From positions 1 through 64,000 of the forward strand of contig CACILT010000001.1 of the NCBI GenBank assembly GCA_902587565.1: 64,000 nucleotides of DNA, in the 5' to 3' direction. This DNA comes from an uncultured Alphaproteobacteria bacterium (lineage in GTDB: Bacteria; Pseudomonadota; Alphaproteobacteria; HIMB59; GCA-002718135). Both the position numbers and the translations under genes were made by a program. The notes beneath the pieces were generated by a model, which saw only the letters and a list, made by a program, of their open reading frames with translations, was not told where the DNA came from and made no database searches. Position 1 is the stretch's first letter. The number at the start of each line of letters is the position of its first letter. Positions 19,915 to 30,345 of the stretch are shown piece after piece.

Positions 19915-19943
19915 AAAGCGGTCTAAGTAGGCCGCTTTTTTTA
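19915..19943 (+). terminator. Rho-independent terminator AAAGCGG-loop-CCGCTTTTTTT
   Basis: 7-bp stem with poly-T after the SBP gene. Confidence 0.85.
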
Positions 19944-20064
19944 TTACTAAAAAAATTTAGACTATTACAAAGATATACATAAATATGGCTATCATTTAAA
20001 AGATCATGGTAAAATATAACATATTCCTTTAAAATATGGTTACAGAATCAAAGACTATTAATAG

Positions 20065-20346
20065 ATGAATTCATTGTTATATTTAATTATTCAAATTATA
20101 AACTTATTTCAATTTATTCTTATAGCTTACATTATTTTAACTTGGTTGGTAAACTTTAATATAATTAATACAGGTAATAGATTTGTCTACAGTATCCTTG
20201 ATACATTATATCGATTATGTGAACCAAGTTTAAATTTTGTAAGAAGATACTTACCTATTTTCGGAGCTATAGATTTATCTCCTATAATTGTATATTTAGG
20301 TTTGTGGTTTATAAAAAGTCTACTTATAGAATATTGGCCTAGATAA
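20065..20346 (+). CDS. YggT family membrane protein
   Basis: Two hydrophobic segments, ILTWLVNFNIIN, LYRLCEPSLNFVRRYLPIFGAIDLSPIIVYLGL. Confidence 0.88.
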   Translation: MNSLLYLIIQIINLFQFILIAYIILTWLVNFNIINTGNRFVYSILDTLYRLCEPSLNFVRRYLPIFGAIDLSPIIVYLGLWFIKSLLIEYWPR

Positions 20347-20348
20347 TT

Positions 20349-21227
20349 ATGCCTCACATATTAAATGGAAAAAAAGTAGCACAAAAATTAAAAGAAAATT
20401 TAAAAATTGAAATAGAAAACATAAAATTAAAATTTAACCGCGTTCCTGGCTTAGCTGTAGTACAGGTAGGAAATGTTGCTGCAAGCAGTGTTTATGTAAA
20501 AGCTAAAACAAAAGCGGCAAAAGAAGTTGGCATTAATGTTTTTGATCATCATTTAGAAGAAACTATTAAACAAAGTGAGCTCATTAATTTAATTAATGAG
20601 TTAAATGATAATAAAGATGTTGACGGTATTCTTGTTCAACTGCCACTACCTAAAACTATAAATGAAGATTTAGTGCTAAATAGTATAAAACCAGAGAAAG
20701 ATGCAGATGGTTTTCATCCCTTAAATGTTGGTAAACTTTCTATTAGCACAACTAATAATGAAAATTTATTGATACCATGTACACCTTATGGATGCTTGTT
20801 ACTTTTAAGAGAACTTAATATAAATTTAGTTGGTAAAAATGCTGTAGTAATCGGAAGATCAAATATAGTTGGGAAACCTATGGCTCAACTACTATTGAAA
20901 GAGTCATGCACCGTAACAATAGTTCATTCAAAAACTCTTGATATTGAAAATATTTGTAAAAAAGCAGATATTTTAATTGCCGCTATTGGTAAGCCTGAGT
21001 TTATAAAAAAAGATTGGGTAAAAGAAGGTGCTATCATTATTGACGTTGGTATAAATAGAGTAGAGATAAATAAAGAAAAATCAAAATTAGTTGGTGATGT
21101 ATTATTTAGTGATGTAGAAGATAAAGTAAGTGCAATTACTCCAGTTCCTGGAGGAGTAGGGCCTATGACAATTGGTTGCCTTTTAAGAAATACAACAATT
21201 GCATGTAAAAAAAATAATAAAAATTAA
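20349..21227 (+). CDS. folD: Methylenetetrahydrofolate dehydrogenase/cyclohydrolase
   Basis: SSVYVKAKTKAAKEVGI, VDGILVQLPLP, KDADGFHPLNVG, VVIGRSNIVGKPMAQLLL, TPVPGGVGPMTI. Confidence 0.97.
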   Translation: MPHILNGKKVAQKLKENLKIEIENIKLKFNRVPGLAVVQVGNVAASSVYVKAKTKAAKEVGINVFDHHLEETIKQSELINLINELNDNKDVDGILVQLPLPKTINEDLVLNSIKPEKDADGFHPLNVGKLSISTTNNENLLIPCTPYGCLLLLRELNINLVGKNAVVIGRSNIVGKPMAQLLLKESCTVTIVHSKTLDIENICKKADILIAAIGKPEFIKKDWVKEGAIIIDVGINRVEINKEKSKLVGDVLFSDVEDKVSAITPVPGGVGPMTIGCLLRNTTIACKKNNKN

Positions 21228-21314
21228 CAAAGATTTAACACATCTATCTTAATATTTGTTACTAAATTAAAACCTTAGAATAGTTATTATGGATATTTTA
21301 ACTAACTAATGATT

Positions 21315-22502
21315 TCAAATATTTTTCTTTAATCTTAAAGAATTTATTTTTATAAAACCTTCTGCATCTTTTTGATTATATTCACCAACTTCATCAAAAG
21401 AAACAAGTGAAGAATCATATAAACTGTTATTAGATTTTCTACCTAATATAATTGTATTACCCTTAAATATTTTAACTTTAACATAACCATTAACTTTGTA
21501 TTGCATGGCATCTATCAGTTTTTGCATAGATATTCTTTCTGAAGAAAACCAATAACCATTATAAATGCACTCTGCATATTTGGGCATCAATTCATCTTTT
21601 AGATGCGCTTCACCTTTGTCTAAAGTTATACTTTCCATAGCCCTTCTAGCTATTAATAAAATTGTACCTCCAGGAGTTTCATAGACACCTCTTGATTTAA
21701 TTCCAACAAATCGGTTTTCTACTATATCAATTCTGCCAACACCATGTGTACCGGCTATCAAATTTAACCTTGCTAAAATCTCATGTGGTTTCAAATTTTC
21801 TTGATTAATAGAAACTGGATCCCCATTACTAAATCCAATAGTTAGTATCTCAGGTACGTTTGGTGTTTTTTCTATGGAGTTTGTTCTAGAAAAAACATGT
21901 TCTGGTGGCTCTACCCAGGGATCTTCAAGAAGTTTACCTTCTGAAGAAGTGTGAAGGAGATTAGAGTCTGTACTAAATGGAGGCTCACCCATTTTGTCTT
22001 TGGGTACTGAAATCTGATTTTTTTTTGCATATTCTATTAAATCATTTCGACTTTCAAATTCCCAATCCCTCCATGGAGCTATGACTTCAATTTTTGGATT
22101 GTTTGCATAATAACAAAGCTCAAATCTAACTTGATCATTGCCTTTACCCGTAGCACCATGTGCTACTGAGTCAGCTCCTACAATTTTAGCAATTTCAATT
22201 TGTCTTTTTGCAATTAAAGGTCTTGCTATAGCTGTTCCTAATAAGTATGTTCCCTCATAAAGACTGTTAGCTCTAAACATTGGGAAAACATAATCTCTTA
22301 CAAATTCTTCTTGTAAATTTTCAATAAATATTTCTTCAACGCCTAGGGTTTTTGCTTTTGTTTCAACTGGTGATAGTTCTTCTCCTTGACCAATATCTGC
22401 TGTGAAAGTAACTACCGGGCATTCATATTTATTTTGGAGCCACTTGAGAATTACACTCGTATCTAATCCACCTGAATAAGCTAAAACAATTTTCTTAGGC
22501 AT
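21315..22502 (-). CDS. argG: Argininosuccinate synthase
   Basis: [42 protein letters not shown]. Confidence 0.98.
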   Translation of the reverse strand: MPKKIVLAYSGGLDTSVILKWLQNKYECPVVTFTADIGQGEELSPVETKAKTLGVEEIFIENLQEEFVRDYVFPMFRANSLYEGTYLLGTAIARPLIAKRQIEIAKIVGADSVAHGATGKGNDQVRFELCYYANNPKIEVIAPWRDWEFESRNDLIEYAKKNQISVPKDKMGEPPFSTDSNLLHTSSEGKLLEDPWVEPPEHVFSRTNSIEKTPNVPEILTIGFSNGDPVSINQENLKPHEILARLNLIAGTHGVGRIDIVENRFVGIKSRGVYETPGGTILLIARRAMESITLDKGEAHLKDELMPKYAECIYNGYWFSSERISMQKLIDAMQYKVNGYVKVKIFKGNTIILGRKSNNSLYDSSLVSFDEVGEYNQKDAEGFIKINSLRLKKNI

Positions 22503-22976
22503 TTAACAATCTTTTATTAACTTATTATAGGCTGCGGTAAATCCATTAAGAGTATAGATATCATTGGTAATAGTTCCTCTTGAAGACTCGCCTGTAACCT
22601 TAAGCTCTAGTCCTTTTTTCATAGCAAAAATTACTTTTGCATCTTCTTCTGTCCATGCAGCAGTTGCCAAATCTTCTGTTGTATAAAATTTGTATTCTCC
22701 TTTATCTATACTTATAATAATATCGGAAGGAACCTTGTAGCTATAACCAGCTTCTATTTGAACTACAGTGTCTGGATTGCCTATATTTTTATAGACTAAA
22801 ATGTAGAAGTCTCCTCTTTTCTTATCACTTGGTAAATCCGTCTCTGTCGCTAAACTGCCTATATAGCAATATTCATCAGCTTTTTCAAAAGACCATTTAC
22901 CTACTTCTAAAGCATTTAAAGTGCTAGGAAGTGCTACATATAGCACAAGTAAAAACTTAAGAATAATTTTCATCAA
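22503..22976 (-). CDS. Invasion-associated locus B (IalB)-like secreted protein
   Basis: Signal peptide; GDFYILV, FYTTEDLATAAWTEEDAKVIFAMKKGLELKVTGESSRGTITNDIYTLNGFTAAYNKL resembles IalB family. Confidence 0.75.
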   Translation of the reverse strand: MMKIILKFLLVLYVALPSTLNALEVGKWSFEKADEYCYIGSLATETDLPSDKKRGDFYILVYKNIGNPDTVVQIEAGYSYKVPSDIIISIDKGEYKFYTTEDLATAAWTEEDAKVIFAMKKGLELKVTGESSRGTITNDIYTLNGFTAAYNKLIKDC

Positions 22977-23045
22977 TAGCTTCTTTTAGTATATCTTATG
23001 CAATTAGTTAAGAGTGTTTAATCAATGTTAGAATCTTTTTAAATT

Positions 23046-23582
23046 ATGGAAAAATCAAACCTAAGCAACTTGATGAAAAGGATTCAAAGAGACCGCGACG
23101 AAATGGCTTTTTCCGAAATATTTGATTTTTTTGCCCCAAAAGTAAATGCTTATTTTATTCAAAATAGAATAAAAATTGAGACTTCTGAAGAATTAACTCA
23201 GGAGGTTTTAAGTACTGTTTGGCTAAAATCAAACCTCTATGATTCAAAAAAGTCAGCTCTTTCAACATGGATATTTACTATTGCTCGAAACAAAAAAGTG
23301 GACTTTTTTAGGAAAAATTCAAAAATAAACTTTAAGGAAGAAGATATACGAGAATTTTTATACCAAGATAGAGAAATTAATCCCATTGAGGAAAATGAAG
23401 CAAAAAAACAAATAGAAAGAATAAATAATGAGCTAGATGAGCAGCAAAAAATAATAATAAAAATGAACTTTTTTGAAAATAAAAGTCATAAAAAAATTGC
23501 AGATGAGCTTGAAATTCCCTTAGGGACAGTTAAATCAAGAATAAGGCATATTTTAACTAAAATGCAGGGATTATTAAGATGA
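23046..23582 (+). CDS. ECF-type RNA polymerase sigma factor (RpoE/SigK-like)
   Basis: EELTQEVLSTVWLKSNLYDSKKSALSTWIFTIARNKKVDFFRK and region 4 KKIADELEIPLGTVKSRIRHIL. Confidence 0.92.
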   Translation: MEKSNLSNLMKRIQRDRDEMAFSEIFDFFAPKVNAYFIQNRIKIETSEELTQEVLSTVWLKSNLYDSKKSALSTWIFTIARNKKVDFFRKNSKINFKEEDIREFLYQDREINPIEENEAKKQIERINNELDEQQKIIIKMNFFENKSHKKIADELEIPLGTVKSRIRHILTKMQGLLR

Positions 23583-24208
23583 ACGGAACAGTAGTAAAAA
23601 ACCAACTTATATTTGATTATGCATCGGGAATACTAGGTCCTGCAAAGTCATTATTTGCATCAACATATTTACAATTGAATTCAAATGCCTCTAAAATTGG
23701 GAATACATTTGAAAACATGTTGGGTGAAAATCTAATAAATAACGAAAACATTAATCCTAAAAATTTGAAGTATACAGACTGCATTAATAGTCAAAATATT
23801 AAACCTACTCCAAATTTTAAGAGTCCTGTAACAAGCTTTTTTGGAAATCTAAACAATTTAGAATGGAAACAGGTTTATAAAGGTTTCAAAGAGTATATTG
23901 CATCGATTGATGATAATGACGAATTAAAACTAATAAAAATGGATCCTGGAGTTTCTGTTCCACTGCACTCCCATGGTGGAAAAGAGTATATTTTAGTTTT
24001 AGAGGGAAGTTTTTGCGATGAGTATGGTGAATATTCAAAAGGCGATATTCAAATTAACGATCAAAGAATCAAACATACGCCAATAGCATCAAAAGACACA
24101 GGTTGTGTATGTTTGAGCATAACCGAAAAAGATGTAATATTTTTTGGAAAGTATGGGTCTTTCTTAAATTTATTTACATTTATTAAATCATTTTTTAAGC
24201 AAAAATAA
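23579..24208 (+). CDS. ChrR-like cupin anti-sigma factor
   Basis: Overlaps ECF sigma stop; DYASGILGPAKSLFASTYLQL N-terminal domain and cupin LHSHGGKEYILVLEGSFCDEYGEYSKGDIQINDQRIKHTP. Confidence 0.85.
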   Translation: MNGTVVKNQLIFDYASGILGPAKSLFASTYLQLNSNASKIGNTFENMLGENLINNENINPKNLKYTDCINSQNIKPTPNFKSPVTSFFGNLNNLEWKQVYKGFKEYIASIDDNDELKLIKMDPGVSVPLHSHGGKEYILVLEGSFCDEYGEYSKGDIQINDQRIKHTPIASKDTGCVCLSITEKDVIFFGKYGSFLNLFTFIKSFFKQK

Positions 24209-24232
24209 TTTCATTATTGTATAACATTATGC

Positions 24233-25228
24233 GTGTCTAATATTCACGTAGATTTCATTAGGGGTAAAGTAGTTGAAAGTAGTCATCAAGTTAAAGTACT
24301 GGTAACAAATACTAACGGTAAAATTTTACTATCTACAAACAACGATAATGATTTTTTTTACCCAAGATCATCAATTAAAATATTTCAAGCAATTCCTTTT
24401 GCAATGTCAAATGCTATCAAAAATTTTAGATTAAGTAATAAACATATAGCTTTAGCCTGTGCTTCACACAAAGGAGAAAAATTTCATATTAGGGAACTAG
24501 AAAAATGGATTTCAAAAATAAACTTAAAAACAAATAATCTACAGTGCGGTATTCATGGGCCACTAGATAAAAAGGCTTTTGAAAAAATAATATATTCTAG
24601 AAAAAATTTTAATGAACTACATAATAATTGTGCCGGTAAACACTTGGGAATGTTATCGAGCTGTTTAGTCAATAATCATAGAATTGCAGACTATCTTGAT
24701 TATGATCACATACTTCAAAGAAATATTAGAAAAATTTTCAATAAATTTACAGAAACCAAATTATTAAAAAAAAATTTCTCTTTAGATGGTTGTAGTGCCC
24801 CACAATATTCATTTAAAATTAAATATATATCAAAGGCATTAAATAATTTGATTAAGAGTTATAAAAATAATTATGATTATGCCGAGCAAGTAAGAACCTT
24901 AATTAATTCAGTTTTAGAAAATCCTGAATATATTGGCGGAACTTCAAGTTTTGATACAAAAGTAATGAAAGCTTCGAAAGGAAAAATATTTTGTAAAAAT
25001 GGAGCAGAAGGTGTTTTTTTATTTGTTGATATTCAAAAAGAAATTAGTGGTGTAGTTAAAATTAAAGATGGAAATGAAAGAGCTATTCCAATTACTCTAA
25101 TAAATATTTTTAAAAAACTAAAAATTATGACTAAGAAAGAGTTAAAAGAATTAGAAAGAAAAGAAAAATTTGTGCTACAAAATCATGCGGGTAAGAAAAT
25201 TGGTCAAATTAACTTTACAATGAAATGA
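24233..25228 (+). CDS. L-asparaginase (thermolabile/AnsA-like family, Pfam Asparaginase_II type), GTG start
   Basis: YPRSSIKIFQAIPF, ACASHKGEKFH, LHNNCAGKHLGMLSSC, DGCSAPQYSF. Confidence 0.88.
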   Translation: MSNIHVDFIRGKVVESSHQVKVLVTNTNGKILLSTNNDNDFFYPRSSIKIFQAIPFAMSNAIKNFRLSNKHIALACASHKGEKFHIRELEKWISKINLKTNNLQCGIHGPLDKKAFEKIIYSRKNFNELHNNCAGKHLGMLSSCLVNNHRIADYLDYDHILQRNIRKIFNKFTETKLLKKNFSLDGCSAPQYSFKIKYISKALNNLIKSYKNNYDYAEQVRTLINSVLENPEYIGGTSSFDTKVMKASKGKIFCKNGAEGVFLFVDIQKEISGVVKIKDGNERAIPITLINIFKKLKIMTKKELKELERKEKFVLQNHAGKKIGQINFTMK

Positions 25229-25646
25229 GAAACAAAAATATGGTTATTAAAATCGTCAAAGGCAGTCTAAGAAAGTAAAAAACTTTTTTATTTGTTTCGT
25301 TTGCAAATAAAATAATATAGTCAAAAAACAATTGAGTTAACATCAGTACAGTTATTAAAATAAAAATTATTAAAATATTAATATTTAGAAGACTTAAAAT
25401 AATAATCATTACAGCAAATAAGCTAGGTAAAAAACCGTATATTACTATGTGGGTGGGTGGATTATTTTTTAAATTCCAATTTATAGATCCTATGAAAACA
25501 ATTATGATTAGGCTGTAATAAGTAATAAAGCTAAGAAGATGTTCTTCTTCAACTATTAAGAAATAGTATTTATCTAAAAAAGTTAAAACATATGGTATTA
25601 GTCCAAAATATGAAAATAGAAATTGAAAATTAATCTTTTTAAACAT
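25215..25646 (-). CDS. DUF3429-like membrane protein
   Basis: About 143 aa, four to five TM segments, FGLIPYVLTFL and FIGSINWNL pattern; convergent overlap with asparaginase. Confidence 0.55.
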   Translation of the reverse strand: MFKKINFQFLFSYFGLIPYVLTFLDKYYFLIVEEEHLLSFITYYSLIIIVFIGSINWNLKNNPPTHIVIYGFLPSLFAVMIIILSLLNINILIIFILITVLMLTQLFFDYIILFANETNKKVFYFLRLPLTILITIFLFLISL

Positions 25647-25651
25647 TTAGT

Positions 25652-26527
25652 ATGATTAAACAAAGTGTCATTTTAGAAATAGAAAAACTTTTAGATAATA
25701 AAAAAATTATAGATAGCAAGTTATTATCAGATTCTTTTGGTATTAATTGTTTAAAAATTGTTACAAATGATAAGAAAGCTTTTATTGTTAAATATTATTA
25801 CAAAAATAATGATAAATTTAACGCAATAAAATCCGAAACAAATAATCTTCTTTTTTTTATTAAAAAAAAATTAAATTATTTTCCAAATATCATTAACCAT
25901 AATGATAAGTTTCTAATAATGTCATTCATAGATAATAATAATGATCAGCCAAATCAAACAAATGATGATTTTTTAAATGCCATAATTTCTATTCATTCAA
26001 TAAATAATCCAAATTATGGTTTTAATTTTGACACACAAATTGGTGGTTTAAAACAAATTAATTCTACATCTAAAAACTGGAGTGATTTCTATACGGATAA
26101 AAGACTATATTATATATTTAATTTAATTAATAAAAATAAATCAATGGATAAAGTAATTAACACGAAACTTGATTTATTAATTAAAAATATAAATAATTTT
26201 ATTCCAAACAATCCAAGACCATCATTATTACATGGCGACTTATGGGAGGGTAATATACTTTTTAAAAACAAAAAGTTTGCAGCATTAATTGATCCAGGTT
26301 CTTTTTATGGTCATAATGAATTAGAAGTATCTTATTTGAGATGGTTTAACCCTAAATTTATTGATGATAATTTTTTAGATAAATACAACGATCACATAAA
26401 GATTGATAAAAATTACTTAGAATATGAGCCTATTTACCAATTATATTATTCGCTATTAAATGTTTATTTATGGGATAGAAGTTATATTGAAGATGTATAT
26501 AAACTACTGGAAAGAATCAAAATATAA
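25652..26527 (+). CDS. Fructosamine kinase / APH-like kinase
   Basis: LLHGDLWEGNILF, ALIDPGSFYGHNELEVSYLRWF. Confidence 0.88.
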   Translation: MIKQSVILEIEKLLDNKKIIDSKLLSDSFGINCLKIVTNDKKAFIVKYYYKNNDKFNAIKSETNNLLFFIKKKLNYFPNIINHNDKFLIMSFIDNNNDQPNQTNDDFLNAIISIHSINNPNYGFNFDTQIGGLKQINSTSKNWSDFYTDKRLYYIFNLINKNKSMDKVINTKLDLLIKNINNFIPNNPRPSLLHGDLWEGNILFKNKKFAALIDPGSFYGHNELEVSYLRWFNPKFIDDNFLDKYNDHIKIDKNYLEYEPIYQLYYSLLNVYLWDRSYIEDVYKLLERIKI

Positions 26528-28413
26528 TGTGTGGAATTAATGGAATAATTTTTAAAAAATCGAAAACTGATATTTCAAAAATCATAGAAATGAATGCACT
26601 TCTAGATCATAGGGGGCCAGATGATAGAGGATTCATTAATCATAAAAATATATTACTTGGTCATACTAGATTATCTATCATTGATATATCAAATCTTGGG
26701 TCTCAGCCTATGTCGGTAGACGGAAGATATTGGATTATTTATAATGGAGAAATTTATAATTATAAAACTATAAGAGAGGAACTATTACTTAAAAAATATA
26801 AATTTTATTCAAGTTCAGATACTGAAGTTGTTCTTAATGCCTATAAAGAATGGGGCGTAGATTCTTTTCAAAAGTTTAATGGCGAGTGGTCTTTTGCAAT
26901 ACTAGACAAAAAAAATAATGAACTGATTATTTGTAGAGATGGAATTGGATATAAGCCTTGCTACGTTTTTGATAATAATAATTTTTTTGCATTCAGTTCA
27001 GAAATAAAAGCATTTTATGCTCTAGAGAATAAAATTGAGTTTGATAATAATAATTTAGGCATAAATAATACTACTCTATATAATTGTTCAAAAACAATAT
27101 TTAAAAATATTAAACAACTTACCCAAGGAAGGTATTTAAAAATAAATTTAAATAATCTCGAAAAGAATATATATAGATGGGATTATCCTCTTAGAAATTT
27201 ACCTAAAATTAACTCTGGTTTTAAAGAAAATATTAATGATTATTTTAATCTTCTCTATGAATCTACAAAATTAAGATTAAACAGCGATGTTAAAACTGGA
27301 ACCTCACTAAGTGGTGGTTTGGATTCTTCCTCAATTTTTACATTGATGAATTTAATACAAAAAAAAGAAAAGTTAAGTGATAATGATTTAGATTTGAATC
27401 CCATTATTATGGATTATGAGGAAATGAAAACTAAAGGGGATGCAGTTCAAATATCAAAAAAATTTAACAGAAATTACCAAATAGTTAATTTTACAAAAGT
27501 GACAGTAGATAAAACAATGGAGCTTGTTTCATCTCTTGAAGTAGTTGAAGAGTATTTTATGCAGTTTGAACTGTATAAAAAACAAAAAGAAAAAGGCATT
27601 AAGGTTAGTCTTGATGGTCATGGGGCTGATGAGTTTCTAGGATATCCTAATTGGATACCAGAATTATCAGTGGATATTTATAACAGTATTGCTAATAATT
27701 TTAAAATAATAAATAAATTTGGAAAAACCCAAAATATTAACAATTTTAAAAGATTGTTTGGGTTAAGAGATCAAGAAATTGACCTTATTTCTTTTAAATC
27801 TGTGCCAGACATAAGTTTTGGTTTTGAAAGCTATTTGCATACAGGTAATTTTGATAGTAGTTTTCAAATTATTAACGATGATCTAGAAGATTTAGAAAAT
27901 TTTCCCTATGAGATATGTTTTACTTATTTAATGTCTTATTGTGGTTGGTTTCAGTTTTTTTTAAATAAGTGGGATAGAGCATCTATGTCAAATTCAGTAG
28001 AGGTTAGAATGCCTTTTTTAGATAATAATGTGAGATTATTTGGATTAGCATTAAGCGGCTCTAATAAGCTAAAAAATGGAGTTACAAAATCAATATTAAG
28101 AGAAGCTTTTAAAAATTATTTTCCAAAAACTATGTATACACAACAATTTAAACAAGGTCTTACCATTCAAAATATTGATTATAACAAAAATACTTTAAAA
28201 TTGATTTCTGAAATAATCCATGAAACTAAATTTAAAGAAAGTGATATTTTCAATTTTAAAAATATTTATGATGATTTTATAAATAAACAAAATTTGGACA
28301 AAATATGGCTACTTTGTAAATATTTTTTAATGATAGAAGGTTTCAAAAAAAAATATAACTCAATTAATATTAATTTAAAAGCAGAAGAGAAAAGTAATTT
28401 ATTAGCCTCCTAA
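26527..28413 (+). CDS. asnB: Asparagine synthase (glutamine-hydrolysing)
   Basis: MCGINGIIF with Cys2, LDHRGPDDRG, YNGEIYNY, SLSGGLDSSSIFTLM, KWDRASMSNSVEVRMPFLD. Confidence 0.93.
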   Translation: MCGINGIIFKKSKTDISKIIEMNALLDHRGPDDRGFINHKNILLGHTRLSIIDISNLGSQPMSVDGRYWIIYNGEIYNYKTIREELLLKKYKFYSSSDTEVVLNAYKEWGVDSFQKFNGEWSFAILDKKNNELIICRDGIGYKPCYVFDNNNFFAFSSEIKAFYALENKIEFDNNNLGINNTTLYNCSKTIFKNIKQLTQGRYLKINLNNLEKNIYRWDYPLRNLPKINSGFKENINDYFNLLYESTKLRLNSDVKTGTSLSGGLDSSSIFTLMNLIQKKEKLSDNDLDLNPIIMDYEEMKTKGDAVQISKKFNRNYQIVNFTKVTVDKTMELVSSLEVVEEYFMQFELYKKQKEKGIKVSLDGHGADEFLGYPNWIPELSVDIYNSIANNFKIINKFGKTQNINNFKRLFGLRDQEIDLISFKSVPDISFGFESYLHTGNFDSSFQIINDDLEDLENFPYEICFTYLMSYCGWFQFFLNKWDRASMSNSVEVRMPFLDNNVRLFGLALSGSNKLKNGVTKSILREAFKNYFPKTMYTQQFKQGLTIQNIDYNKNTLKLISEIIHETKFKESDIFNFKNIYDDFINKQNLDKIWLLCKYFLMIEGFKKKYNSININLKAEEKSNLLAS

Positions 28414-29462
28414 ACACAAGGATTCGGGTCTGATAGATGAATATCTTCGATCTCTTTTAAAACTTCTTTAGATAAAGTAATATCAATACTATCTATATTT
28501 TCTTTGAGCTGATCCATTGTTGTAGCCCCAATAATGTTACTTGTTACAAAGGGCCGATCATTTACAAATGCATTTGCAAAAGTAGATGGTGCTATGCCAT
28601 ATTTATGTGCAAGATTAACGTATTTCTCAATTGCGCTTTCTCCTCTTTCGGTATGGTGTCTTGAAAATCTTCTAGGCCAAAGAGTGTATCTTGCTTTTTT
28701 TGGATTTTTTCCTCCTACATATTTACCGCTCAATCTTCCACCAGCTAAAGGTGAATAAGCTAGTAAGCCACAATTCTCTCTAATTGAAACTTCTGAGTTA
28801 TGAATATCGAACACACGGTTAACCAAACTATAAACATTTTGAATAGACATCATGCGTGGTAAATTTTTTTCCTTAGATAATTGAAGATATTTCATAACAC
28901 CCCAAGGTGTCTCATTAGATAAACCTGCATATCTTATCTTACCTGCTTTAACAAGCTGATCTAAATTATATAAAACTTCTTCGACGGTAGTCCAATCATT
29001 ATCACTAGCATCGAATTCAAAATCTAAAATTCCAAATTTTGGAACTTTTCTCTCAGGCCAATGTAATTGGTATAGATCAATATAATCAGTTTTTAATCTT
29101 TTAAGACTTTCATCTATTGCATCATTCATATTTTTTTTATCGAAGCCAAGAGTTTTTGATCCTTGTCTAATCCATTCAAGACCATCTGATTTTGAAGCTA
29201 TTTTAGATGCAAGGATTATATTATCTCTATTTTTCTTTTCTTGAAACCAATTACCAACTATTTCCTCAGTTTTACCGTAAGTTTCTTTTCTGGGCATGAC
29301 TGCGTATAGTTCTGCAGTATCAAAAAAATTTACTCCTCTTTCAAGGGCATAATCCATTTGATCGAACCCATCTTGTTGACTATTCTGTTCACCAAAAGTC
29401 ATTGTACCAAGACAAATAACGCTTACATCCAAATCTGTTGTGCCTAGTTTTCTATACTTCAT
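28410..29462 (-). CDS. Aldo/keto reductase (Tas-like)
   Basis: MKYRKLGTTDLDVSVICLGTMTFGEQN, FFDTAELY, DYIDLYQLHWPER. Confidence 0.93.
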   Translation of the reverse strand: MKYRKLGTTDLDVSVICLGTMTFGEQNSQQDGFDQMDYALERGVNFFDTAELYAVMPRKETYGKTEEIVGNWFQEKKNRDNIILASKIASKSDGLEWIRQGSKTLGFDKKNMNDAIDESLKRLKTDYIDLYQLHWPERKVPKFGILDFEFDASDNDWTTVEEVLYNLDQLVKAGKIRYAGLSNETPWGVMKYLQLSKEKNLPRMMSIQNVYSLVNRVFDIHNSEVSIRENCGLLAYSPLAGGRLSGKYVGGKNPKKARYTLWPRRFSRHHTERGESAIEKYVNLAHKYGIAPSTFANAFVNDRPFVTSNIIGATTMDQLKENIDSIDITLSKEVLKEIEDIHLSDPNPCV

Positions 29463-29532
29463 ACTATTTTTACAAAATGCCTTGAAATTGTCGGATTTAT
29501 AGCAATATTAGTAATAAATAAAAGGAGAAATT

Positions 29533-30285
29533 ATGGCTTTAGACTTTAATCAACGATCTTTTACTAAATCAGTAGATCAGGCGGCAATTGATGAAGGCTT
29601 GAGAGCGTATATGCTTAAAGTCTACAATTACATGACAATTGGCTTATTGCTTACTGGATTTATTGCTTACTTCTTTGGAAAAGCATCAATAGTTACAAAC
29701 GATATTGGACAAATCGTGGGGGTCACACAAGTAGGCGCATTACTTTTTGGATCTCCATTAAAATGGGTTGTTATGTTAGCACCATTAGGATTTGTATTTT
29801 ATCTAAGCGCTAGAATAAATAGAATGTCCGTCTCTACAGCTCAAATAACTTTCTGGTTATTTGCAAGTATAATGGGATTATCTCTTGCATCAGTTTTTAT
29901 TGAATTTACTCAAACATCTATAGCTAGAGTATTTTTTATTACAGCAAGTACATTCGGGGCAATGAGTTTGTATGGCTATACAACAAAAAGGGACTTAACA
30001 AAACTTGGCGGTTTCTTATTTATGGGTCTTATCGGTATTATTATTGCAAGTGTTGTAAACATTTTCGTTGGCTCAACTGCGTTGCAATTCGCAATCTCGG
30101 TTATTGGTGTTCTAGTTTTTGTTGGACTAACAGCATACGACACTCAAAACATCAAAAATATGTATTATGGTGGTGATAGTGAAGAAATAGGATCAAAAAA
30201 AGCATTGATGGGTGCATTAAAATTGTATTTGGACTTCATCAACTTATTCATTTTATTGCTACAATTATTTGGTCAAAGAAGATAA
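29533..30285 (+). CDS. Bax inhibitor-1/YccA family membrane protein
   Basis: LRAYMLKVYNYMTIGLLLTGF, FVGLTAYDTQNIKNMYYGGD, ALKLYLDFINLFILLLQLFGQRR. Confidence 0.95.
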   Translation: MALDFNQRSFTKSVDQAAIDEGLRAYMLKVYNYMTIGLLLTGFIAYFFGKASIVTNDIGQIVGVTQVGALLFGSPLKWVVMLAPLGFVFYLSARINRMSVSTAQITFWLFASIMGLSLASVFIEFTQTSIARVFFITASTFGAMSLYGYTTKRDLTKLGGFLFMGLIGIIIASVVNIFVGSTALQFAISVIGVLVFVGLTAYDTQNIKNMYYGGDSEEIGSKKALMGALKLYLDFINLFILLLQLFGQRR

Positions 30286-30317
30286 CTCTTTTAAAACGCA
30301 AATATCTTTTTATTATA

Positions 30318-30345
30318 CCCAGTCTTTTAAAGACTGGGTTTTTTT
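30318..30345 (+). terminator. Rho-independent terminator CCCAGTCTTT-t-AAAGACTGGGTTTTTTT
   Basis: 10-bp perfect stem followed by poly-T. Confidence 0.92.
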
